From: CAWIJJ01 sp963836405
GTDB taxonomy: Bacteria > Acidobacteriota > Terriglobia > Bryobacterales > Bryobacteraceae
Reading direction: 5' to 3'
DNA length: 64,000 nt
Assembly: GCA_963836405.1 (NCBI GenBank)
Contig: CAWIJL010000013.1
Span: forward strand, 209,116-273,115
Both the position numbers and the translations under genes were made by a program. The notes below the pieces were generated by a model. That model was not told the DNA's origin, ran no database searches, and worked only from the letters and a program-made list of their open reading frames with translations. Of the stretch, positions 8,353 to 15,658 are shown in pieces; position 1 is the stretch's first letter; every line of letters starts with the position of its first letter.

Positions 8353-11300
8353 CTAAGAGCGTTCCGTGGAGGCGGATGCAGCCGTTCGGCCGGCCAGAGT
8401 TAACAATTTGCGTTCGAAGGCGAGAGAACCGGAGCGGCGGGCAGCGTCGATGCCGCGCTCGAAACTAGCGCGGGCCGCTTGGGCGTTTCCAAGGGCGCCG
8501 AGCAACAGGCCTTGCTGCCGGTGCAATTCGGCCACGGCCCATTCTTCGCCGTTCTTGCCGGCCACCGCGAACCCGGCGGAGACGCTCGCCAGCGCCTCGC
8601 CCGGCTTGCCGGCCCGCGCGAGCGTCTCCGCCAGCAGCGCCAGGTAGTACGGCAGGCGAACCTCGGCGCCGAGGACACGCAGCGCCTCCAGCCCCTCGCG
8701 AAGTTGGGCCAGTCCCTGGGCCAGATCGCCCTCGGCGGCGCCGGCCCACCCGGTCACGATATTTCCCATGGCGAGGTAATACCTGAAGCCGTGCCGCCGG
8801 CACAGGTCCACGGCTTCCCGCCCGCGTTCGAGCGCGGCACGGCTGTCGCCGCGGAAGGCGTGCAGGAGGGCGAAGTAGTCGAGCGCGATGGCCTGACTGA
8901 AGGGGTCGCGAATGCGGTTGGCCGCGGCGACGGCTTCGAGGGCGTGCGTATCCGCACCGGTGCCGTCTTCGCGATGCCAGGAAAGATGCGCCAGGTAGGC
9001 GCGGCAAAATACACCCAGGTCCGGACCGGCGAACATCGACAGGACCGACCCGGCGGATCCGTCGTGCATGCCGAAGGCCGAGGTCATGTGCCGGAGTGAC
9101 TCTTGCAGATGGCCCAGATGAAAGGAGCAGCTTCCCAGCAGGAACTCGGCGGCCATCATCAACCCGGGGGCCGGCGACTGTTCGGCCGCCTGGCGGAATT
9201 CGAGGCTGAACTCGAGCGCTTTCGCGAGATCGCCGCGGACGACGTGGAAAACCCATGCACCGCTGAGAATTGCAAAACTGCCGCGGCCGTCGAGGCGTTT
9301 GGAAAGTTCGAGGGCGCGGTGGTACGTTTCGCCCACTTCGGGCGCGGAGTATCCTTCGGTGGTGACCAGCGCGGGACCAAGGGTAACCAGGAGATCAAGC
9401 TCCTGCGTGAGGCGGCGCTCGGACTCGGAGAACCCGCGGCAGAGTGCAAGGGCGCGGCGCAGCAGGTCGGCCGCTTCGGTGTCCGCGTATCGCTGGCGCG
9501 CGTAGGCAGCCGCCCGCGCGTAATGTTCGATGGCCTCTTCGGCCAGTCCGGCGCGTTCGAAATGCGAGGCGATCTGTCCGTTCCAGCTTTCGATATCGGC
9601 GCCACTAATTTCGATCAGGGCCCGGGCCACGCGCCGGTGCAGGAACCGCCCGCGTACGAGGCTCAGTTCTGCGTAGGCGACTTCGCGAAGGCAGTCGTGG
9701 GTGAAATCGTACTCGGAAGGACCGCGGCTCTCCACGATGCGGCGGCGCCAGAGTTCGTCGAGGGCCTGGGAAACGCTGGCTTCGTCCCAATCGGTGGCCT
9801 TCTCCAGCAATTCGAAGGAGAAGGGCCGCCCGATCGCGCTGGCGATGCCGGCGAGCTCGTAGGAAGGCGCGGTCAACTGGGACAGGCGCGCGGCGATGAC
9901 GGCGTGTACGCGCGTGCTTTGCAGGCCGGCACGGACACTCTCGACGACAAACAGCGGATTGCCGCGAGTGGCGCGGAAGATCTCGCCCAGGTTGCCGCTC
10001 GCGAGCGGTTTCAAGGATTCGAGGCGGGCGAGCTCGGCGGTCTGCTCCGCGTCGAGGGGCTCGAGCGGAATCTCCGACACGATGCCGGACAGCCGCAATC
10101 CCGCGACGAAGCGGTCGAAGGGATGTTCGCGGCCGGTTTCCTCCGCGCGCACCGTTCCGAGCAGGAGGATGCCGGCCGCGGCGGGGGAGGTGAAGAGCGC
10201 GTTGAGCCACTCGAAGGAATCGGGGTCGCACCATTGCATGTCGTCCAGAAACAGCAGCAGCGGCTTGCGGCTTTTTCCAATCGCGGCGCTCATCGATTCG
10301 TAGAAATAAAGGCGCTGCCAGCTCTCGGTGAGCGGGCTGGGTTGCGGGGATGGGAGCGGCCCGGCGGCGGCCTGCTCGTGGATTTCCGGCACCAGGCGGG
10401 CCAGCTCCGTGACCTGCTCGGGTTTGAGGCCCGACCATCCCGCGCGAACGGCGTCGGAACGCAGCCACTCCGCCACCGGCGCATACGCTACCTGGCCCTG
10501 CCCGGCGTAGCACCGGCTGCGCGCCGCCGCATGTCCCTGGCGCACGCATGTCTGCAACACTTCGTCGGCGAGCCGGGTTTTGCCGATCCCCGGTTCGCCC
10601 GAGATCAGGGCCACGCGCGGACCCTCTTCCACGGCGGATTCCCAAGCCGCGATCAGCCGGTGAAACTCCGGCGCGCGGCCGACGAGGGCGCCCGCTTTCG
10701 GCTGCGGCGCCGGCCTGGTGGCGCGGGGCGAGGGGGTCCGCTCGCGCGCGGTGGCGGGCTCCGGATCCGCTTTGAGGATGCGTTCGAACAGCTCCACGGT
10801 TGCCGGGCCCGGTTCCACACCCATCTCGCGCCGCAACACGCGCATGCACTGGTGGTAGGCGCGGAGCGCGCTGGAGCGGTCGTGATTGGCGGCGTGCAGC
10901 CGGATGAGCAGTTGATGGTGGGACTCGCCCAGGGGATCGAGCGCGACCAGTCGTTCGGCGCACGGAATGGCCGCCGCGTAGTCCCGCTGCTCCTCGAGCA
11001 GCGTGGCGAGGCGGTGGAGCGCCTCGGAAACGCGCTTTCGGTAGTCGTCGCGCAAGGGAGCGAGCCAGTCGTCGTAAAGACCGGGCAGGAGGTCGTCTTC
11101 ATACAACTGGACGGCGGTGGTCAGCGACTGGATTTCGAGGGCGCGCTGGTTTTGGGCGCGTGCGGAAGTGGCCGCGGCCAGGGCCTTCTGGAAATCGGCG
11201 ACGTCGATCTCACAGGTTTCATGCTGCCGCCACCGGACGGCGAAGTGCGTGGTTTCGAGCGAGCTGCATTCGGCCGGCAGGGCCCGCTTCAGGTGATGGA

Positions 11301-11499
11301 GCAGTTGGCGCAGATTGGTGCGGGCCTGGGATTCGCTGGAAGCCGGCCACAGCAGGAAGGCGAGATGCTCCCGCGGTTGGGGCGCATCCCCATGAAGTAT
11401 CAGGTACGCGATGAGGGACTGGAGGCGGCTGGTGTTGACGGCCGCGACCGGGCTCCCCTCGAAGCTGATTCGCAGGTTGCCGAATAGCTTGATCCGCAT
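8353..11499 (-). CDS. SARP/BTAD-family regulator with AAA ATPase and TPR region
   Basis: 1048 residues. Residues 1-95 form an OmpR-like winged helix, 98-243 the bacterial transcriptional activation (BTAD) domain (FQKALAA to VELFERIL), 272-560 an AAA/STAND ATPase with Walker A GEPGIGKT (301-308) and Walker B LLLFLDDMQWCD, and about 640-1040 is helical TPR-like repeat (for example FERAGLAEEAIEHYARAAAY). This is the AfsR/LAL-like plan: a signal-gated ATPase that activates transcription. No separate target is visible other than neighbours. It starts 14 bp after the stop of the TIR fusion gene, without its own clear ribosome-binding site, so the two are probably in one transcript. Confidence 0.9.
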   Translation of the reverse strand: MRIKLFGNLRISFEGSPVAAVNTSRLQSLIAYLILHGDAPQPREHLAFLLWPASSESQARTNLRQLLHHLKRALPAECSSLETTHFAVRWRQHETCEIDVADFQKALAAATSARAQNQRALEIQSLTTAVQLYEDDLLPGLYDDWLAPLRDDYRKRVSEALHRLATLLEEQRDYAAAIPCAERLVALDPLGESHHQLLIRLHAANHDRSSALRAYHQCMRVLRREMGVEPGPATVELFERILKADPEPATARERTPSPRATRPAPQPKAGALVGRAPEFHRLIAAWESAVEEGPRVALISGEPGIGKTRLADEVLQTCVRQGHAAARSRCYAGQGQVAYAPVAEWLRSDAVRAGWSGLKPEQVTELARLVPEIHEQAAAGPLPSPQPSPLTESWQRLYFYESMSAAIGKSRKPLLLFLDDMQWCDPDSFEWLNALFTSPAAAGILLLGTVRAEETGREHPFDRFVAGLRLSGIVSEIPLEPLDAEQTAELARLESLKPLASGNLGEIFRATRGNPLFVVESVRAGLQSTRVHAVIAARLSQLTAPSYELAGIASAIGRPFSFELLEKATDWDEASVSQALDELWRRRIVESRGPSEYDFTHDCLREVAYAELSLVRGRFLHRRVARALIEISGADIESWNGQIASHFERAGLAEEAIEHYARAAAYARQRYADTEAADLLRRALALCRGFSESERRLTQELDLLVTLGPALVTTEGYSAPEVGETYHRALELSKRLDGRGSFAILSGAWVFHVVRGDLAKALEFSLEFRQAAEQSPAPGLMMAAEFLLGSCSFHLGHLQESLRHMTSAFGMHDGSAGSVLSMFAGPDLGVFCRAYLAHLSWHREDGTGADTHALEAVAAANRIRDPFSQAIALDYFALLHAFRGDSRAALERGREAVDLCRRHGFRYYLAMGNIVTGWAGAAEGDLAQGLAQLREGLEALRVLGAEVRLPYYLALLAETLARAGKPGEALASVSAGFAVAGKNGEEWAVAELHRQQGLLLGALGNAQAARASFERGIDAARRSGSLAFERKLLTLAGRTAASASTERS

Positions 11500-11513
11500 G
11501 CTACTTAGGTAGT

Positions 11514-13070
11514 TTACGACGGGGCGGCGGATCTCAGCGGCGCTTTCCCGAACCTGCGCCGCTCAAACGCCAGCATCCAATCGTTGAAGTGCAGTCCAGC
11601 CAGCTCCGGCGGAGGCGGGGCTTCCTCGGCGGGCTGGAGGGGCACGGGGTCGATCAAGCCGGGACGTCCGGTGCCGAGCGCGGTACGCCACTCCTGCTCC
11701 ACCGACATGGAGTTGCGCGCGTGGACCGACCAAAAAAGATAAAACACGTCGCTCAAAGCAATCAGCTTTTCTATTTCGGACTGCCAGTTGCTGCCGGAAC
11801 GGAGAGTGAGCACATCGAAGAAGATCTCCATGTGCGGAGCGGCCTTGCAGATTCCCTGGATGCGTCCGAGAACTTCGTCGCGATCGGCGGAAGCGTAGGA
11901 GGCGAAGGCGCGTCGGATCCAGGTGTCGCGGGCGGCGATCCGGCCCGGCGCGGCGCTGGCGGCTTCGAGCACGAATTGCACCTTCGCCACCTGCACGCCG
12001 CTCGCGTAGATCACGGCCCTTCCTGGAAACGAGCGCGGGCCGGAACCGGGAAGCGTGAACACGAAATTGACGGAGCCGATCTCGCCATCCCAGAGGACCG
12101 AGTCCTCGGGGTCATCCACACGCACGCCGGGAATCTCGAGCCGGACGGTGAGGAGGACGCCGCGGCCGATACGGACCGGTCCCCTGGAAACGGACATGAA
12201 ATCGGCGGCAGCAAGTCCGCGGTACTGCCGGCCGGCGCGGTCCAGAACCTCGGCGCGCTGGGCGTCTGAATGCACCCATAGGGAAAGGACGGCGGCGACG
12301 GCGGGCTCGATGGCGAAGGGGGCCGTGAACGTGAAGTGAAGCAGGTCCGGGGCAAGTTGCGGGCCCACGGCTTCGGCGGCGCACCCCACGTTCTCCACGG
12401 CTGCTTTCGGGATTAGGGATTCGATATCCAGCCGAACCGTTTCGAGGGTGCGGCGCAGGACGTCGACGCTCGGGGCATCCCCCGCAAAGCGCGCCTCACA
12501 GACTGCGTCCAATTCGTCGAGGGCCGCGAGGCAGGCGTCGAGTTCGTGGACGCGCGCCGGGGAGACGCGTCCGGCCGGTTCCTCAGGTTGCGGCGCGGTT
12601 CGATTGCAGGCGGCCGACAAGTCGAACCAGGTCATTCCCGCAGACGACAACGGCACGCTTTTGACCGCCGCGTCGAGCCGCGAGCCGGCCCACTCCAGGG
12701 GTGCGGCGCGGAACTCCAGGTCGTCGTCCACCGGCAGCGGGTAGAGGGTGGGCCAAAAATCCTGCACGAGCGATCGGAGCACGATCAGCCCTTCGGCGAG
12801 CCCGGGAAGTCCGTCGCGATGGAGGAGGGCCTCGGTGAGCCACGAGGCGATGCGGAGATCTTTGGTGTGGTTGACGAGGGCGTCGGTGCAGAGTTCGGCG
12901 ACTGCCGCCCAGTCGGCGGTCTTCCGCTCTCGCTGCCAGACTCCCTGGGGAAGGTCGGGCTCTTCGCGGCGGGCTTCTTTGATCCGCTCGAAGAGCGTGG
13001 AATAACGAATGTCTTCGCCGCTGGGGTTGGGCCCCGGAATCGGCCGTAACAGATCGGAGACCGCGGGCAT
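11514..13070 (-). CDS. ImpA_N (TssA-like) - beta domain - TIR fusion protein
   Basis: 518 residues with an unusual plan. Residues 8-150 match the N-terminal domain of TssA/ImpA of type VI secretion (LLRPIPGPNPSGEDIRYS, then WLTEALLHRDGLPGLAEGL and WPTLYPLPVDDD). Residues 243-372 are a beta-rich domain (LHFTFTAPFAIEPAVAAVL to QVAKVQFVLEA) of a type often placed before bacterial TIR domains. Residues 386-500 are a TIR domain: box 1 FASYASADRDEVLGRIQ, FFDVLTLRSGSNW, DVFYLFWS, and Glu460 in SVEQEWRTAL at the position of the catalytic Glu of NADase TIRs, ending LAGLHFNDWML. GGGAGG precedes the ATG at good spacing. No other type VI gene is in the window. It may be an NAD-consuming effector or a signalling scaffold; the role is inference. 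Confidence 0.88.
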   Translation of the reverse strand: MPAVSDLLRPIPGPNPSGEDIRYSTLFERIKEARREEPDLPQGVWQRERKTADWAAVAELCTDALVNHTKDLRIASWLTEALLHRDGLPGLAEGLIVLRSLVQDFWPTLYPLPVDDDLEFRAAPLEWAGSRLDAAVKSVPLSSAGMTWFDLSAACNRTAPQPEEPAGRVSPARVHELDACLAALDELDAVCEARFAGDAPSVDVLRRTLETVRLDIESLIPKAAVENVGCAAEAVGPQLAPDLLHFTFTAPFAIEPAVAAVLSLWVHSDAQRAEVLDRAGRQYRGLAAADFMSVSRGPVRIGRGVLLTVRLEIPGVRVDDPEDSVLWDGEIGSVNFVFTLPGSGPRSFPGRAVIYASGVQVAKVQFVLEAASAAPGRIAARDTWIRRAFASYASADRDEVLGRIQGICKAAPHMEIFFDVLTLRSGSNWQSEIEKLIALSDVFYLFWSVHARNSMSVEQEWRTALGTGRPGLIDPVPLQPAEEAPPPPELAGLHFNDWMLAFERRRFGKAPLRSAAPS

Positions 13071-13316
13071 GATGCCTCCCTTCAGCCGGACTTTGGTTGC
13101 ATTTTAGCCGCTTTTGTGAAAACAGGCCAAAGATTATTTCAGGGCGTTTTAAGGGCCGGCGATGACATTCACATGGGCGACGGAGCGGTGATTTCGAGAC
13201 CAATGTCGTGCTGCCGTCACGCGGGCGCGATCCAAAGCGGCGCGGGCGCCCCGGGGCTGGCCACTTCAGAGAGCGGGCGACGAGTTCGTTAACATGAACC
13301 GGTGTAGACTCGGATC

Positions 13317-13544
13317 ATGAAGCCAGCGCAACGGTTAACCGCCATTATCGAACGTGAAGACGATGGTTTTGTGGCGCTGTGCCCGGAATTTGACATCGCG
13401 AGCGATGGCGCCTCCATTGAAGAAGCGCGCACAAATCTTATCGAGGCTCTCACGCTGTTTTTCGAAACAGCCTCCACCTCCGAAATCGACAGACGTTTCC
13501 ACAGCGAGGTTTTTGTGACTCAGGTCGAGGTACCGGTTGGGTAG
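13317..13544 (+). CDS. hicB: HicB-type antitoxin-like protein
   Basis: 75 residues with the HicB partial RNase-H fold: LTAIIEREDDGFVALCPEF, DIASDGASIEEARTNLIEAL and LFFETAS are typical. No C-terminal DNA-binding domain is present, which is common in short HicB proteins. HicB normally binds and neutralises the HicA mRNA interferase. The downstream hicA-like sequence overlaps its end but is frameshifted, so this antitoxin now seems to lack a working partner here. It is preceded by a 246-bp gene-free stretch that should hold its promoter. Confidence 0.85.
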   Translation: MKPAQRLTAIIEREDDGFVALCPEFDIASDGASIEEARTNLIEALTLFFETASTSEIDRRFHSEVFVTQVEVPVG

Positions 13545-13817
13545 GTTTCGAGTCCTATCGGGCCTGGAGATTTGCCGAATTCTTGAACAGAACGGATTCA
13601 CCGCTGTCCGCCAGCGAGGCAGCCATCGGGTCATGCCAAACGGTCGGAGGCAACAACGATAACCGTTCCCGTCCCGCTTCACAATCCGGTGAGGCGCGGA
13701 ACGCTGGGGAGCATCCGCGCCAGCCAGGTTCTTCCCCGACTCGATCAGTCGGCTTATTTCTTCTGGCATGACAATCGTCGGCAGCCGTCTTGCCCACTCG
13801 GGGATTTTTTGGGATAG
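13537..13817 (+). pseudogene. hicA: Frameshifted hicA-like mRNA interferase toxin
   Basis: The frame that starts with TTG at 13537, overlapping the hicB end, reads LGRFRVLSGLEICRILEQ then NGFTAVRQRGSHRVMPNG, which is a standard HicA start including the catalytic-His segment GSH. It stops at a TAA at 13660-13662. The remainder is found in another frame from 13653: TTITVPVPLHNPVRRGTLGS, the usual second half of HicA, followed by a degenerate tail to 13817. A single indel near 13651-13653 therefore splits the gene. The start codon TTG may replace an ancestral ATG. Either a dead toxin or a sequence error. Confidence 0.75.
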
Positions 13818-13868
13818 CGCAGTTCGTCTGTTAAGGCGCGTTTCTTTCAGCACCTTCAGGTACAGGGG

Positions 13869-13903
13869 CTTCGGGCCCCCCCAGTGAGCGGAAAGGCCCG
13901 AAG
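13869..13903. terminator. Stem-loop, possible terminator of the small protein gene
   Basis: CTTCGGGCC (13869-13877) pairs with GGCCCGAAG (13895-13903), a perfect 9-bp GC-rich stem with a 17-base loop. It lies 16 bases beyond the stop of the minus-strand gene at 13920-14138. No T-run follows on either strand, so intrinsic termination is not certain. Confidence 0.4.
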
Positions 13904-13919
13904 TCAGGAGGAAATCGAT

Positions 13920-14138
13920 TTATCTTGTGCCGGCAAGGTCGCCCACGTCTTCGGCTTCCAGGATCCCGGTGCTGTTCGCCAGGGAAAGGGGCACTTCCCG
14001 GAGGTGGACCGGATCCAGACCGCGGGCGGGCGCCCGTTCTTCCCATCCATTCTCGCGGGCTGGAAACACCAGCCAACCAGTGCCTGGAACATAAGCCACC
14101 CAACGTCCTACATGCTTTGCGCTGCGGTAGAGTTTCAT
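13920..14138 (-). CDS. Small conserved-looking protein of unknown function
   Basis: 72 residues starting MKLYRSAKHVGRWVAYVPGT, with GWLVFPARENGWEERAPARG and a C-terminal LDPVHLREVPL block. The mix of aromatic, charged and Pro/Gly residues looks like a small folded domain and not a random high-GC frame, and I think I have seen similar short hypothetical proteins in acidobacteria, though I cannot verify this. No signal peptide or membrane segment. The ribosome-binding site is weak (GAGAG about 12 bases upstream). A GC-rich stem-loop follows the stop. Function unknown. Confidence 0.5.
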   Translation of the reverse strand: MKLYRSAKHVGRWVAYVPGTGWLVFPARENGWEERAPARGLDPVHLREVPLSLANSTGILEAEDVGDLAGTR

Positions 14139-14252
14139 ATCCGCCGTTTCTCTCTTCCGGAATAAAAATACCCGAAATTGTCGGATTTCTCAACGAGAAT
14201 GATGCGGGTATGGGGCGGATACCCCAATGCGGGGGGATTGGAGCCCCCTATT

Positions 14253-15494
14253 TCATGCCGTCGCGAGCTCCCGCTCCACGGCCTCAATGAACGTGTCCAC
14301 TTCCCGGAGCGTGCTGTAGACGTTGGGCGTGATGCGGAGTCCGGTGAACTCTTCGTGCGGCATGTAGGCGGTCAGGATGGCGTATTTCGACCACAGGGCA
14401 GCATGGATTTTCTGCGGATCGATGCCGTTGAACGCCAGAAAGCCGATGCCGCAGGACTGGGCGGGATCCGCGCTGTGCAGGATGCGGCACTTGGGGTTCG
14501 ATGCGAGGCGCACGGCCCAGCGGTCACGGAGATAGCGGAGCCGCGCGGCCTTGCGATCGATCCCGAGACTCTCGTTGAAGACCAGCGCCTCGCTGATGGC
14601 GTTGTGATTGGCGGCGGGATGCGTGCCGATTTCCTCGAATTTGCGGATGTCGGTATCCTGGCGCTGGTCGGCGGCCATGAGGGGCCACGTCGCGGCGATG
14701 CGGGACTTGCGCACGTAGAGGAAGCCGGTGCCGATGGGGGCGTAGGTCCACTTGTGCAGGCTGGTGCCGTAGTAATCGCACTCGAGGTCGGAGATCTGAA
14801 AAGGAAAATGGCTGAAGGCGTGGGCGCCATCGACCGCCACCGGGATGTTACGGGCGCGCGCCATCCGGGCGATGCGCTGGACGGGAAAGATCTGGCCCGT
14901 GCGATTGGTGATATGGCAAACCAGGATGAGGCGGGTGCGGGGCGTGACGGCCTCTTCAAAGCGGCGATACAGATCGTCCATGCCGGGCGATGGGACGGGG
15001 AAAGAAATGGTCTTGAGGACGATGCCGTCGCGGCGCTCGCGCTGGCGGAAGGTGTTGAGCATCCGCGGGTAGTCCTGGTTCGTGGTGAGCACTTCGTCGC
15101 CCGGATTGAGCTCGATGCCGTTCTGGACGATTTCGAGGGACTCGCTGGCATTGCGGGTGATGGCGATCTCTTCGGGGTCGCAGCCCGCGGCCGCGGCGAG
15201 GCGGCGGCGGACGGCCTCCACCTGGCGTTCCAGGACGTTGATCATGGTGTGCCAGGGGCCCATGTCGGAGAAGTCGAGCTGGCGGCGCAGGGCATCCTGG
15301 ACCACGCGGGGGGAGGGGCTGCAATAGCCGTTATTGAAGTTGACGATGTTGCGGTCGATGCTGAACGCGCTGCGGATTTCGGCCCAGTAATCCTCGTCGG
15401 CTGCGATTTCGTCGGGGGTACGTCCGGCGGCGGGGGCTGCGGCTGCAAGTGCGGCGGCGCCGGCCGCGATAGGGAGAAAGTTCCGTCGCGTCAT
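14253..15494 (-). CDS. Class V aminotransferase-fold PLP enzyme, Tat-exported
   Basis: 413 residues, fold-type I PLP enzyme of the class V group (isopenicillin N epimerase/cysteine desulfurase-like). The PLP Lys is in SLHKWTYAPIG, the Asp that contacts the pyridine nitrogen is in AVDGAHAFSHF, and ITRNASESLEIVQNG is the usual cofactor phosphate region. The N-terminus MTRRNFLPIAAGAAALA is a Tat signal, so the enzyme would act in the periplasm. I took the ATG at 15494 because the Tat signal begins there; the frame extends 18 codons upstream without supporting motifs. Reaction (racemase, lyase or transaminase) cannot be decided. It is divergent from the GH127 gene. Confidence 0.88.
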   Translation of the reverse strand: MTRRNFLPIAAGAAALAAAAPAAGRTPDEIAADEDYWAEIRSAFSIDRNIVNFNNGYCSPSPRVVQDALRRQLDFSDMGPWHTMINVLERQVEAVRRRLAAAAGCDPEEIAITRNASESLEIVQNGIELNPGDEVLTTNQDYPRMLNTFRQRERRDGIVLKTISFPVPSPGMDDLYRRFEEAVTPRTRLILVCHITNRTGQIFPVQRIARMARARNIPVAVDGAHAFSHFPFQISDLECDYYGTSLHKWTYAPIGTGFLYVRKSRIAATWPLMAADQRQDTDIRKFEEIGTHPAANHNAISEALVFNESLGIDRKAARLRYLRDRWAVRLASNPKCRILHSADPAQSCGIGFLAFNGIDPQKIHAALWSKYAILTAYMPHEEFTGLRITPNVYSTLREVDTFIEAVERELATA

Positions 15495-15658
15495 GGTCGA
15501 TGCTAATGCGGCGGGGCGGGGAAGGTCAAGGGGATGCGGCCCCACCACCTGGCGGTAGCAGCGAACCGCGCCCCGGCGTGAACCTCGGTATCCGCGGTGT
15601 GGGAAACAGGCTGTATGATGGCGGTGTCGGTGTTTGCGGACCGGCTCGAGGATTGGAA

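Noticed and set aside
9103..11487. A 794-codon open frame on the plus strand
   Set aside because: It is antisense to the SARP-AAA-TPR gene, its protein has no motif, and long antisense frames are expected at this GC content.
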